NCBI GenBank assembly: GCA_913778505.1
Contig: CAJYWD010000036.1
Coordinates: 124,001 to 188,000 of the forward strand
Length of the DNA: 64,000 nucleotides
Direction: 5' to 3'
Origin: an uncultured Chryseobacterium sp.
Lineage (GTDB): Bacteria; Bacteroidota; Bacteroidia; Flavobacteriales; Weeksellaceae
Positions 9,832 to 19,800 of this stretch are shown one piece after another. A program made the translations under genes and the position numbers. The notes beneath the pieces are model-generated. The model ran no database searches. It was not told the origin of the DNA and saw only the letters and a program-made list of their open reading frames with translations. Numbering within the stretch: position 1 is the stretch's first letter; every line of letters begins with the position of its first letter.

Positions 9832-9978
9832 ATGATAGATAAAGCTTTGCGATTTGTAACATCAGAAAATTTGTCACCACTAGAGATGTTTCGGCTTTTT
9901 AAATGGAGAAAAGATCTTACACTTCGTCATACTTTTAAAGATCTTTCTAGTGCATCTGATTTCTGGATTGAGACTTGA
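9832..9978 (+). pseudogene. Orphan 48-codon ORF, probable gene remnant
   Basis: An ATG-to-TGA frame of 48 codons (begins MIDKALRFVTSENLSPLEMF, ends SDFWIET) with plausible amino acid composition but no clear ribosome binding site and no recognised family. It follows the direct repeats and precedes the DUF2797 gene by 96 bases. Either a small unknown protein or, more likely given the truncated neighbour, a fragment of a former gene. The rest of 9488-10074 holds nothing else I can support. Confidence 0.3.
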
Positions 9979-10074
9979 TCTTAAAAAGCTAAAGCCTATA
10001 GTTTTGCTGATTCAATTAAAATATGCAGAACGAAAAACAAGCTTTTTTCCGTATTTTTACTAAAATTTAAAGCA

Positions 10075-10866
10075 ATGCAATTCTCCGGACAGATTCTAAA
10101 AATGATAACCCAAAACGGACAGCCGATTCAGTATTTTCTAAACCTCAAAGGTGATTTAATCCACATGAATCAGCTTTTCGGGAAAGAAATTCACATCAGG
10201 CATACCGGCTATGAGTGCGTAAATTGCGGAAGTGATGAAAAGATCTACCGCATGGGATTCTGCAGAAAATGCTTTTTTGAAAGTCCGTATGCAAGTGACA
10301 CCATCATCCGTCCGGAACTCTCAACAGCGCATCTCGGCGTGGGAGAGAGAGACTTGGAAGTAGAAAAGCAGATCCAGCTGGTGCCGCATATTGTTTACCT
10401 GGCCTACACCGGCGATGTGAAAGTAGGCGTGACGCGGGAAACGCAGATCCCCACCAGATGGATAGATCAGGGTGCCACGTTCGCATTGCCCATTGCTGTC
10501 ACAGAAAATCGCTATGAGGCAGGAATGATTGAGGTAGAACTGAAAAAACACGTGGCCGATAAGACGAATCCAAAGAAAATGCTTACTGATGATTACGAGG
10601 ACACCCTGGATCTGATTGACTTCCGGAATAAGATTGCAGACTATTTTCCCAATGACTTTAAGCGTTTCGCAGTGGCAGAGGATAATGTGGTGAAACTGGA
10701 TTTCCCGTACCAGAAGCCTGAGAAAGTGAGTGTATTGACGCTCGATAAAAAACCCGAGTTTCAGGGCACTCTGAAAGGTATCAAAGGTCAGTATCTGGCT
10801 TTTGAAGGCGATGAGTTTATCAACATCCGTGGACACGAAGGCTATGTGGTGGAACTGACAGTTTGA
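10075..10866 (+). CDS. DUF2797 family zinc-binding protein
   Basis: A 263-residue cytoplasmic protein. An N-terminal zinc-finger-like set of cysteines is at C48, C51, C63 and C66 (CVNC and CRKC), followed by YLAYTGDVKVGVTRETQIPTRW-type sequence characteristic of DUF2797, a segment reminiscent of the GIY-YIG nuclease core (YLAYTG, KVGVT). Function is unknown; nucleic-acid binding is a reasonable inference from the zinc ribbon. It begins a plus-strand run: the WG-repeat lipoprotein starts 4 bases after its stop, and the AsmA-like gene after that, so the three are probably one transcript. Confidence 0.85.
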   Translation: MQFSGQILKMITQNGQPIQYFLNLKGDLIHMNQLFGKEIHIRHTGYECVNCGSDEKIYRMGFCRKCFFESPYASDTIIRPELSTAHLGVGERDLEVEKQIQLVPHIVYLAYTGDVKVGVTRETQIPTRWIDQGATFALPIAVTENRYEAGMIEVELKKHVADKTNPKKMLTDDYEDTLDLIDFRNKIADYFPNDFKRFAVAEDNVVKLDFPYQKPEKVSVLTLDKKPEFQGTLKGIKGQYLAFEGDEFINIRGHEGYVVELTV

Positions 10867-10870
10867 GAAT

Positions 10871-12703
10871 ATGAAAAACTTCTTATTTTCTACATTGCTA
10901 ATTCTATTCTCTTGTTCAGGAAATTCTCAGAAAATTTCTCAAAAAGATATTGATTATATTGAACAAGATAAGGAAACAGGTTGGTTTCGAGTTCACAATA
11001 AACAAAATAAATGGGGTTTCATTGATAAAGATAGTTCCATCGTCATTCCTTTTGAATATGATTTTCTCAACCCTTTTGAAAATCATCTCGCCTTTGCAAA
11101 ACAAGAAAATAGAGAATTCTTCATTACTTACAAAAACTTAAAATTAGGAGGGGATTATGATGAAGCAAGGGTTTTTTCTTTTGGATTAGCAGGGGTTCGT
11201 AAGGGCGATAAATGGGGTTTTATTGATGAAAAAGGAACAATTACCATTCCTCTTCAGTATAACAGTATTGATTATTTCAGACCAAGTGGATTGTGCGCAG
11301 TAACGAAAAATGGAAAATCGGGGTTCATTGATAAATCTGGTAAAGAAATAATTCCTACTATTTATCCTGAAGTGAATCAACAGATGCTGGATAAAAATGT
11401 TATTGTAAAAAACAAAGGTAAATGGGCTTTCTTTGACAATCAAGGAAAACAACTCTCAGACTTTATTTATAATGAAGTTTTCCGAACAGACTATTATGAT
11501 TTTTCAAAAGATATTTTTAATAGGGCTGAATCTACTTATTTCAAAAACGGAGCAGCTTCAGTTTTAAAAGATAATCATTATGAATTTCTTAATGAAACCA
11601 TAGAACCCGCTTTTTCCAACAATAAGTTTGATTCTGCAACAGTTTTCGATGCTTTTAAAAATGCCATCGTGAAAAGAAACGGAAAGTATGGGATGATAAA
11701 ACCAAATGGAGAATTCAAAGTTCCATTAGAATACGATTTTATTGAGCCTTATGATACGAGTCACGGTCATTATTCCGAGTATTATAATGCAAGAAAAGGG
11801 AAAATATTCTCCATAATTAATAAAAATTTGGATAAAATAGGAGAATCATACGAACCAATTTATAGTAATTTCCGAACAGACAATCCAACCATTTCATTTA
11901 AAAACCTCAAAGGAAAATTTGGTTTAATTGATAAAAATGGAAATATCAAAATTCCTTTCATTTATGATAAAGAACTCAGATTTGAAGGAAATAATTATGC
12001 AATAGCATCGAAAAACAATCAAACTGGTGTTATAGATTCTAGTAATAGGATTTTAATTCCGTTTGGGAAACAGAATGTTTATGAAATTTTTGACAGATTT
12101 GATGATAAACCAAAAGACTCTCCCAATTATTTTGTTGTAGAAAATAAAACCAATTCCAAAATAGTCAACATTTATAATAAGACAATCCTAGATGGTTATG
12201 AATCTATCCGACCAATTTTTTATGACCACTCAAAATTCATAGTTAAGAAGAATGAGAAACTTGGTGTGGCTGATATCAATAACAAAATTCTTGCGCCAAT
12301 TATCTATGATGAGTTTTCTGATTGGGTAGAATATGGTCCCGAAAACAGACATATTGTAAAAATTGGTTCAAAATACGGAATGTTGGAAGAGAAAACTTTC
12401 AAGCAAAAAATTCCCGTAGATTATAGTTTTATTTTCATATCTCGCTTTGTTGTTTTTGTAGGGAAAAATAAAAAATACGGTATTATTGATTTGAATAATA
12501 AGATTCTTTGTCCATTTATATATGATGAAGTGAAACCAGGTGACAGTTATGGCTTAGGTTTTGGAGAAGATAAAATATATGCTAAAAAAGGTGAAAAATA
12601 TTTTGAAATTGATCTCAATGGAAAAATTGTGAAATCTATTGCAAAAACTCAATTTTTTGAAAGTATAAAAGAATCCTCGCCACCACCACCGCCAAAAAAT
12701 TAG
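10871..12703 (+). CDS. WG repeat-containing lipoprotein
   Basis: A 610-residue protein with a lipoprotein signal (LILFSCS, lipid cysteine at about residue 15) and about ten WG/KWG-type beta repeats, each around 35-60 residues, with wording such as KWGFIDKDSS, KWGFIDEKGT, KSGFIDKSGK, KYGMIKPNGE, KFGLIDKNGN and KYGIIDLNNK followed by IPFxYD. The tail is a proline run (SPPPPPPKN). WG repeats are common in Bacteroidota envelope proteins and are thought to form beta-propeller- or solenoid-like binding surfaces; the ligand is unknown. The gene is visibly richer in A+T than the DUF2797 gene before it, and repeat internal similarity suggests expansion by duplication. Confidence 0.88.
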   Translation: MKNFLFSTLLILFSCSGNSQKISQKDIDYIEQDKETGWFRVHNKQNKWGFIDKDSSIVIPFEYDFLNPFENHLAFAKQENREFFITYKNLKLGGDYDEARVFSFGLAGVRKGDKWGFIDEKGTITIPLQYNSIDYFRPSGLCAVTKNGKSGFIDKSGKEIIPTIYPEVNQQMLDKNVIVKNKGKWAFFDNQGKQLSDFIYNEVFRTDYYDFSKDIFNRAESTYFKNGAASVLKDNHYEFLNETIEPAFSNNKFDSATVFDAFKNAIVKRNGKYGMIKPNGEFKVPLEYDFIEPYDTSHGHYSEYYNARKGKIFSIINKNLDKIGESYEPIYSNFRTDNPTISFKNLKGKFGLIDKNGNIKIPFIYDKELRFEGNNYAIASKNNQTGVIDSSNRILIPFGKQNVYEIFDRFDDKPKDSPNYFVVENKTNSKIVNIYNKTILDGYESIRPIFYDHSKFIVKKNEKLGVADINNKILAPIIYDEFSDWVEYGPENRHIVKIGSKYGMLEEKTFKQKIPVDYSFIFISRFVVFVGKNKKYGIIDLNNKILCPFIYDEVKPGDSYGLGFGEDKIYAKKGEKYFEIDLNGKIVKSIAKTQFFESIKESSPPPPPKN

Positions 12704-12710
12704 ATAATTG

Positions 12711-14720
12711 ATGAAAAAAACTTTAAAAATTTGCGGAATTATTTTAGGTGGTATTTTGCTTCTTATATTAACCGTCAACATCGGATTCAGCTTGTGGCTG
12801 AAATATAAACTTCCGGATTATCTAAAGAATAAGACACCTTATAAGATCTCTTACCAATCGCTCAACGTAGAAATCCTGAGTGGCAGCATCTCGGCAAGCG
12901 ATATTAAAGTTTCCACTAAAAATCCTGCGGACAAAAGCAGTGTAGCCATCAGCGGCAGTATGGAGAATCTGAATATCAGCAGACTAGGTATCATTCAGCT
13001 TTTGAAAAATAAGCGTATTGAGGCGAGTACAATTCAACTGAAAAAGCCAGACCTCACCATAAGATTGGCGACAGCAAAAGTTAAGAGCGCTGATAAGGAA
13101 CCAATGCCCTTTTCCATCAAAAATGTCATCATCGAAAATGGTAATATTACTATTTCCAGCGCATCAGATCAAAAGTTATTCTCTGCGAAGAACTTGAATC
13201 TTGACGTTAACAATATCGTTCTCAATCGGAGCACAGATGCGCTGCCATTTTCATTGGATAGCTATGCACTGGCTGCCGGCGATTTCTATGTTCAGCTCGG
13301 AAATGTTTATGCACTCACAGCGGCCACGGTTAAAACCACCAATGGGAAACTGGACATTTCTGATTTCGAGATGAAGTCACTTATTGATTTTAAAAATTGG
13401 GAAAAGAACTATAAAAGTCAGAAAAGCCTCTTTGCGATCAGAAGTAAAAGTCTTTCACTGGATCAGCTGGTATTTAGCAAAACGAAGCTGGCACTGAAGA
13501 ACGCAAGGATTCTGAATCCTGAAATGACCATTCAGAACAGAGAAAGCGCTCCCCTAAAAAAAGTAAAGAAAAAATCGGGATTCGATCTTGATTTTCAGAA
13601 TGTTGATGTTATAAATGGTAAATTCTCTATCCTTAATTCTGTCGGAAAAAAAACCATGACCATCGACAAACTGGATGCTAATATGAGCCAGTTCCTGATG
13701 GACGAAGAAACCTCGAAATCAAAAATCCCTTTCACGTACAAGGATTTTAAGATCAAGGGAGACAGACTGTTTTATGATGCGGGGAAATATTATACCCTGA
13801 CGTTGTCAAGCTTTAATGTCTTTCCGGAACGTATTGATATCAAGCAGTTTAATTTAAATCCAAAATATTCAAGATCGGAGTTTATCCGCATGATTCCCAT
13901 GGAGGAAGATCTGTACGATATTGCGGCAGGACGAATTCAGGTCTCAGGCCTCGACTGGAAATATGAAGCTGATCAGCCGGACATTACCATGAAGCAATTG
14001 ACGATGCAACAGGTGGATGCCAACATTTTCCGAAGTAAAATCCCGAAAGATAACCCAAAAGAAAAATTCCTGTATTCCAAAGTTCTGCGAAATCTTAAAT
14101 TCCCTTTATTGGTTGAAAATTTGAATGTTATAGACAGTAGATTAGTATACGAAGAGGATAAACCAGATACCAACGGACCGGGAAAAGTATTCTTTACCAA
14201 TTTCAACATGCAGGTAAGAAATATCAATTCGAATAAACGTAAAGGCGCCGTTACAAAGGTTCCTATCGCAATCAATTGCAGGTTTATGGACGTCTCACCC
14301 ATGAAAGTGAATTGGAATTTCGATACTGCGAATCTGCGCGATGCCTTCATCATCGCCGGCTATATCCGGAATCTTCCGGCCAGTGACATTAATCCTTTCA
14401 TAAAACCTTACATGAATATCACCGCTACAGGTCTGATTACCGGACTCAACTTTGATTTCAAAGGTAATAATGATCTGATGACCGGCAAGTTCAGAATTAC
14501 ACATCAGGATCTGAAAGTAAACGTGCTGGATAAAGACACGAAAAAGAAAAAAGGTTTTCTCTCCGCAGTGGCCAATTTGGTCGTAAAAAAAGACTCCGAA
14601 AAATTTCCGGAATCTGTAGATATAGAAGTCAGCCGAAGTAAGGACCGTTCGTTCTTTAACTTTTACTGGAAAGGCATAGAAGATGGGCTCAAAAAATCAC
14701 TGCTTGTCATTAAGATTTAA
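12711..14720 (+). CDS. AsmA/DUF748-like envelope protein
   Basis: A 669-residue protein with one N-terminal membrane anchor (residues about 6-26, ICGIILGGILLLILTVNIGF) and a long periplasmic beta-rich body containing repeated patterns such as VIIENGNITIS, LNLDVNNIVLN and VIDSRLVYEE. This layout matches AsmA/DUF748 proteins, relatives of bridge-like lipid-transfer proteins that act between inner and outer membrane. The ATG at 12711 is preferred to a TTG three bases earlier. It starts 7 bases after the WG-repeat gene and its stop is 3 bases from the stop of the convergent gene. Lipid transport is inferred from family resemblance only. Confidence 0.7.
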   Translation: MKKTLKICGIILGGILLLILTVNIGFSLWLKYKLPDYLKNKTPYKISYQSLNVEILSGSISASDIKVSTKNPADKSSVAISGSMENLNISRLGIIQLLKNKRIEASTIQLKKPDLTIRLATAKVKSADKEPMPFSIKNVIIENGNITISSASDQKLFSAKNLNLDVNNIVLNRSTDALPFSLDSYALAAGDFYVQLGNVYALTAATVKTTNGKLDISDFEMKSLIDFKNWEKNYKSQKSLFAIRSKSLSLDQLVFSKTKLALKNARILNPEMTIQNRESAPLKKVKKKSGFDLDFQNVDVINGKFSILNSVGKKTMTIDKLDANMSQFLMDEETSKSKIPFTYKDFKIKGDRLFYDAGKYYTLTLSSFNVFPERIDIKQFNLNPKYSRSEFIRMIPMEEDLYDIAAGRIQVSGLDWKYEADQPDITMKQLTMQQVDANIFRSKIPKDNPKEKFLYSKVLRNLKFPLLVENLNVIDSRLVYEEDKPDTNGPGKVFFTNFNMQVRNINSNKRKGAVTKVPIAINCRFMDVSPMKVNWNFDTANLRDAFIIAGYIRNLPASDINPFIKPYMNITATGLITGLNFDFKGNNDLMTGKFRITHQDLKVNVLDKDTKKKKGFLSAVANLVVKKDSEKFPESVDIEVSRSKDRSFFNFYWKGIEDGLKKSLLVIKI

Positions 14721-14723
14721 TCA

Positions 14724-15062
14724 TTAAAAATCGAATTCCTCGCGCTCCTCGGTAGGAAGTGATTTCAGGAATTCATCAAATTCTCGTCCGGTGTAATTAC
14801 TGTTGGCGCCGTAAGAATCGATGATCATGGCCTTATTGCCGTAAGTGTCTTCTACCAGGTAGAGTGCAATATTGTCATCCGGATCGCTGGCACCTTCGAA
14901 GCGGTAAGTGCGGATGATTTTCAGGTCTTCGGCTTTATAGTTTTTTTCGGTTCCGGAAATGACGAATTTCTTGTCTTCCGTCATTCGGATTTCGTCTGTT
15001 ATGCCTTTCTGTCTCAGTTTTTCCATCACTTCGGAAAGGGTAAGCATTGGTTTCGGCGTCAT
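14724..15062 (-). CDS. Conserved Bacteroidota protein of unknown function
   Basis: A 112-residue soluble protein starting MTPKPMLTLSEVMEKLRQKG, with a central segment (YKAEDLKIIRTYRFEG, DPDDNIALYLVEDTYG) and an acidic C-terminus (EEREEFDF). Similar small flavobacterial proteins are sometimes labelled phosphoribosylpyrophosphate synthetase, but no PRPP-synthase motif is present here and I do not support that name. The ATG at 15062 is chosen because the frame upstream is low-quality and lies near the terminator of the next gene. It converges on the AsmA-like gene with a 3-base gap. Confidence 0.7.
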   Translation of the reverse strand: MTPKPMLTLSEVMEKLRQKGITDEIRMTEDKKFVISGTEKNYKAEDLKIIRTYRFEGASDPDDNIALYLVEDTYGNKAMIIDSYGANSNYTGREFDEFLKSLPTEEREEFDF

Positions 15063-15115
15063 AATAATAGGTTTTGGGATTGACCTAAACTTTATCAAAT
15101 CATGCACCAAAAAGA

Positions 15116-15143
15116 AAGACTTTACAAAATCTTGTAAAGTCTT
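15116..15143 (-). terminator. Intrinsic terminator of the repeat-tailed secreted protein gene
   Basis: A perfect 12-bp stem (15116-15127 with 15132-15143, AAGACTTTACAA) with an AATC loop; on the minus strand a T-rich tract follows. It lies 60 bases past the stop at 15203. Confidence 0.8.
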
Positions 15144-15202
15144 AAAAAAATAAAAGTTATGAAAAATTAAATTGTCCCTTTCTTCTTCATCGATCAGGAA
15201 AA

Positions 15203-15463
15203 TTATTTGTTGGCCTTATAACGCTTGTCCGGAGTTCCGTCCTTCTTCAGCATTTTATTGGCTTTGAATCGTTTGTCTGGCGTGCCGTCTTTCTTCAGCT
15301 TCACGTCTGGCGTGTTGGCCACCTTAGCCGCTTGGGCTTCTACGGATTTGGTAGCTTTTTTCTCAGTTTTAGTTACTTGTTTTTTTGCTGCTGGCGCTGT
15401 GGTTTGCGCTGTAGCTGCACCGATACCGAAGGTCAGCAAAAGTGCTGCGAGTAGGTTTTTCAT
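15203..15463 (-). CDS. Small lysine-rich exported protein with tandem C-terminal repeat
   Basis: An 86-residue protein. A signal peptide (MKNLLAALLLTFGIGAATA) is followed by an alanine/lysine-rich linker and two adjacent 15-residue repeats, LKKDGTPDKRFKANK and LKKDGTPDKRYKANK, at the very end. The start is the ATG at 15463; the frame continues upstream but gives no signal peptide. The mature part is strongly basic and low-complexity. Related small secreted proteins are frequent in Chryseobacterium-like genomes; no function is known. It has its own terminator. Confidence 0.75.
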   Translation of the reverse strand: MKNLLAALLLTFGIGAATAQTTAPAAKKQVTKTEKKATKSVEAQAAKVANTPDVKLKKDGTPDKRFKANKMLKKDGTPDKRYKANK

Positions 15464-15622
15464 ATTGTGATGTTTTAATTTATTGTAACAAATGTATAGC
15501 AAAAATTGATGCGGAAATACGAATGTCCGAATTTTAACCACAAATTATAACAACTTAAAAATGCCTTAAAGACATCTGTGCTGTTTCTTTTGGTTTTAAT
15601 TGATTCTCAACGATCCTGAAAC

Positions 15623-16237
15623 TTAAAAATTGATGCGGTACGAGAGACTGAAGTTAAGCAGCAATGCTTTGGAATAATATTTTTCGATCTCAGGATTCTC
15701 GTTGCCTATGCGGGCATTATAAAAATTAAGCCGTGTGCCTAAGACAATTTGCTGCATACCAGTATCATCAATCGTATAAATAGCTTTTGCTCCGAAATTC
15801 AAGCCGCCGTTGCCTTCCCGGAAATAGCCGGAATTATCAAGGTATGGACTCTTCATGCGATACGTGCTGTATCCCACGAGTTCTTCCACATAGAATTCTT
15901 CCGTGATTTTATCCTGATGAAAAATATACCAGTCAAAATTGTTCATCGATGGTGCTCCCAGATAGCCATATCTGTCCCGGTCTTCAATTGCAGCCAGGAA
16001 ATACGTATACTCGGCGCCAAGACCAAAATTTTTGTAGATAGTCAAATTACCGCCGATGCCGAAACCGTAAAAGTATCCGAAAGTATCCTTCAGAAAATTA
16101 TGACCCACAGGAACCATCACCTTTACATGAGGATCCAGGGAAGAGCGGACATTCTCCGTCCAGTCCTGCTTTTTTCTTCTTTGAGCCGAAACCGAAACCG
16201 AAATGAGTATCAGGAAAAAGGGTAAAAGTTTTTTCAT
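15623..16237 (-). CDS. Outer-membrane beta-barrel protein
   Basis: A 204-residue exported protein: signal peptide MKKLLPFFLILISVSVSA, then alternating hydrophobic/polar strands with FGYFYGFGIGGNLTIY, FGLGAEYTYFLA and a final strand LLNFSLSYRINF ending in phenylalanine, as expected for a small (probably 8-strand) outer-membrane barrel. The gene overlaps the upstream lipoprotein gene by one base (TAATG), so the two are translationally coupled and probably act together at the outer membrane. Specific function unknown. Confidence 0.8.
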   Translation of the reverse strand: MKKLLPFFLILISVSVSAQRRKKQDWTENVRSSLDPHVKVMVPVGHNFLKDTFGYFYGFGIGGNLTIYKNFGLGAEYTYFLAAIEDRDRYGYLGAPSMNNFDWYIFHQDKITEEFYVEELVGYSTYRMKSPYLDNSGYFREGNGGLNFGAKAIYTIDDTGMQQIVLGTRLNFYNARIGNENPEIEKYYSKALLLNFSLSYRINF

Positions 16238-16614
16238 TATTTCAGGACAATGTCATTGAATATAATATAAGTCACACCTTCCGGAATCTCGATGCCCAGG
16301 GAATCAGCGGCGATCTTACAGCCTTTTGTGTCGGTGGAAAAAGATTTGATTTTAAAATCCTGCAGCTTAAGTTTATAGGTGCCACTTTCATACGGCCCGA
16401 CCAGGACAAAGGTTCCGCTTTCCTTAGGATAGCTTTCCGCAATTATTTTCTTATCTGCTACCAGCCGCAGAGGCTGCTCCAGGAATTTCCCATCCTTGTA
16501 AGTGAATTTCCCTTCCACATAGGCACGGAAAATATTGGCGTCGTCATCTTTACATTGAACAGAAAGAATCGCCAGCAGAAAAAATATGGCTTGTATTTTG
16601 AAACCGAATTTCAA
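16237..16614 (-). CDS. Small lipoprotein coupled to a beta-barrel gene
   Basis: A 125-residue protein with a lipoprotein signal (FFLLAILSVQC, lipid cysteine about residue 21) and a mature part that starts KDDDANIFRAYVEGKF, with a transthyretin/carboxypeptidase-like flavour (a single beta-sandwich with GTFVLVGPYESGTYKLKL). Its stop overlaps the start of the beta-barrel gene by one base. No family recognised; a surface or periplasmic partner of the barrel is an inference from coupling. Confidence 0.7.
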   Translation of the reverse strand: MKFGFKIQAIFFLLAILSVQCKDDDANIFRAYVEGKFTYKDGKFLEQPLRLVADKKIIAESYPKESGTFVLVGPYESGTYKLKLQDFKIKSFSTDTKGCKIAADSLGIEIPEGVTYIIFNDIVLK

Positions 16615-16665
16615 AGCATTATAGTTTAAGCATATAAAATTAAAACTAATTTTTTTGAAAAATAG

Positions 16666-16673
16666 TATATTTG
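16666..16673 (+). promoter_or_regulatory. -7 promoter element for mfd (long leader)
   Basis: TATATTTG matches TAnnTTTG and lies 195 bases before the mfd ATG; no closer match was seen. A TTTG at 16654-16657 is too near to be the -33 element. The predicted start would be near 16680. Confidence 0.45.
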
Positions 16674-16688
16674 TGTCTCAATTAACGG

Positions 16689-16716
16689 TTCCGAAAATTT
16701 CTCGGAATCGCTTTTT
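16689..16716 (+). terminator. Hairpin plus T-run at the 5' end of the mfd leader (possible attenuator)
   Basis: A 6-bp stem TTCCGA (16689-16694) with TCGGAA (16702-16707), a 7-base loop, then CGCTTTTT (T-run 16712-16716). It begins about 9 bases after the predicted transcription start, so it could terminate a very short transcript or protect the 5' end; it cannot belong to the divergent gene at 16614. Confidence 0.4.
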
Positions 16717-16868
16717 GCGTTTGTATCTATTTTAAATTTTAACATTAAGAAATTAACCTTAATAGTTTTAATTAACATCAACGTATTGGAAGCATTTTCA
16801 AAGTTTCTTAATGATGAAAAACAAACTTAATTGATGATTAAGAATCTACGTAAAGTATTATTGAGCTA

Positions 16869-19800
16869 ATGGAATTAAAAAAAATCAATCAGAATCTGCT
16901 CCCGGATTTGCTGAAAAGACAGTTCGGAAGTGATATTTTCTCGAATATCGCCACCAAACAACATATTTCGGTCAAGGGAAGTGCCGGCTCTGCCGTTTCT
17001 ATTCTGGCGGCCGAGCTGTTCCTCACACAAAATAAAAGCATACTTTATCTGGTAGAAGACAAAGAAGATGCGTTGTATGTGAATGCGGAGATGGAGGACT
17101 TGCTGGGAAAAGAAAATGTTCTTTACTTTCCCGCCACGCATCTGGAACCTTATCAGGTAGAGAAAACGCAGAACGCCAATCTGGTGCTGAGGACCGAAGT
17201 GATCAATAAACTCAATTCCGGAAAATCGCCGAAAGTCATCGTTGCTTTTATTGGGGCAATGTCCGAGAAAGTGCTGAAAAAGGAAGATTTTAAGGCTATT
17301 TCTCACCACATCAAAGTAGGCGATCAGCTGGATTTTGACTTTGTGGATGAATTGCTGAACCATTATCAGTTCCATCAGACCGATTTTGTCTCGGAACCCG
17401 GAGAATTCTCCGTCCGGGGCGGAATTGTGGATGTTTTTTCATTTTCTAATGAGAAGCCCTTCCGGATTACGTTTTTTGGTAACGAAGTAGAAAGCATCCG
17501 CACGTTTGATATAGAATCTCAATTGTCTCTGGACAAAATTGATGATTTTCAGCTGGTTTCCAATATGAACTACTCGGTTTCCGGCAGCAAGGTTTCATTT
17601 TTCGAATTGTTGACAGATGACGGTTTCCTTATATCAAAGAACCTTTATCTCTGCGCAAGGCGCATCAAGGAATTTTACGCTAAAGCGCTGGAGAAATACG
17701 AGACGCTGAGCAAAGACATCCAGCACAGAACGCCGTCTGAACTTTTTATTTCCGAGGCGGAATTCCAGAATAAACTCATCAAGTTCAAAACGATTGACTT
17801 CAGCTCTCAGACATTCGAGCTTCCTAAAGTTCACACCTTGGAACTCAGCCAGACTCCACAGCCCAGCTTTCATAAAAATTTTGAATTGCTGATTCAGGAT
17901 TTGGAGGAAAAACAAAGTCAGGGTTTTGATACATGGATTTCTTTTTCGTCGGAGAAACAGAAAGAACGGTTACAATCCATTTTTGAGGAACTTCAGCACG
18001 ATATTCCGTTTAAAAGTTTTAAATCCGAACTTCACGAGGGCTTTGTGGATACCGATCATAAATTACTGATTTATACCGACCACCAGATTTTTGACCGTTA
18101 CCAGCGTTACAAGTCGAAAGATGGTTTTGCAAAGTCCGAGCAACTGACACTGAAGGATTTAATGTCTCTCAAGGTTGGCGATTACATTGCACATATAGAC
18201 CATGGTATCGGGAAATTTATGGGACTCGTGAAGGTCAATAATGACGGGAAAATCCAGGAATGCTTTAAGCTGAGTTACAAGAATGGCGATTTATTGTACG
18301 TCAGTATTCATTCACTTCACAAAATTTCAAAATACAATGGTCCTGAAGGACGGGAAATCGTTCTTAGTAAACTTGGTTCGCCAGCATGGAAATCCTTAAA
18401 ACAAAAAACCAAAGCCAGGGTCAAGCAAATTGCCTTTGACCTGATAAAACTGTATGCCGAAAGAAAAACGGCGAAAGGATTCCAATACTCGCCGGATTCT
18501 TACCTGCAGAACGAGCTGGAAGCGGGATTCCTGTACGAAGATACGCCCGACCAGGAAAAAGCGACGCTGGATGTGAAAAAAGATATGGAAGCAGAGGGCG
18601 TGATGGACCGTTTGATTTGCGGCGACGTTGGATTCGGGAAAACCGAAGTGGCGATACGCGCAGCTTTTAAAGCAGCGACAGACGGAAAACAGGTTGCGAT
18701 TCTGGTTCCGACCACCATTCTGGCTTTTCAGCATTACAGAAGTTTCCGAGAACGGTTGAAAGATTTCCCTGTGAACATTTCTTATATGAATCGCTTCCGG
18801 AGCGCCAAACAAAAAGCTGAAACCAAGGAAGGCCTTAAAAACGGTAAAGTGGATATCGTTATCGGCACACATCAGCTGGTGGGTAAAGATATCAAGTTCA
18901 AGGATTTAGGTTTATTGATTATCGATGAGGAGCATAAGTTTGGTGTTTCTGTGAAAGACAAATTAAAAACGCTGAAAACTGATGTCGATACCTTGACTTT
19001 AACAGCGACACCTATTCCAAGAACGTTGCAATTCTCTTTGATGGCAGCCCGGGATTTATCCGTCATAAAAACGCCACCGCCCAACCGACAGCCTGTTGAG
19101 ACAAGCATTGTTGGATTTAATGAAGAGATCTTGCGTGATGCGATTTCTTACGAGTTGCAGCGCGACGGACAGGTATATTTCATCAATAACAGAATCGAAA
19201 ACCTGAAAGATATTGCAGGCCTGATCCAAAGATTGGTGCCGGATGCGAGAGTTATCACCGGACACGGACAGATGGAGGGCAAGCAGATGGAAAATAACAT
19301 CATTGATTTTATGGAGGGAAAATATGATGTTCTTGTTTCCACAACCATCATCGAGTCGGGCGTAGACGTGCCGAATGCCAATACGATTTTCATCAACGAT
19401 GCGCAAAGATTCGGAATGGCGGATCTGCACCAGATGCGTGGAAGAGTAGGGCGAAGCAACAGGAAAGCCTTCTGCTATCTCATCACGCCACCGTTTGATA
19501 TGATGACGTCAGATGCGAGAAAGCGCCTGGAAGCAATTGAGCAATTCTCGGATTTGGGAAGTGGTTTCCAGATTGCAATGAAGGATCTGGAAATCCGTGG
19601 TGCAGGCGATTTGTTGGGTGGAGAACAGAGCGGATTCATCAACGAAATGGGATTCGAAACTTATCAGAAAATGATGCAGGAAGCTTTGGAAGAACTGAAA
19701 GATGATGAGAATTTTGAGAATCTTTTTGAAAATGAAGAAGATAGAAACAAACTTTTCAAATCGACAAAGGAAGTCAACATCGATACAGATCTGGAACTGA

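Noticed and set aside
9488..10074. Insertion sequence in the large gap
   Set aside because: No transposase motif, no terminal inverted repeats and no target duplication were found; only short direct repeats and gene fragments.
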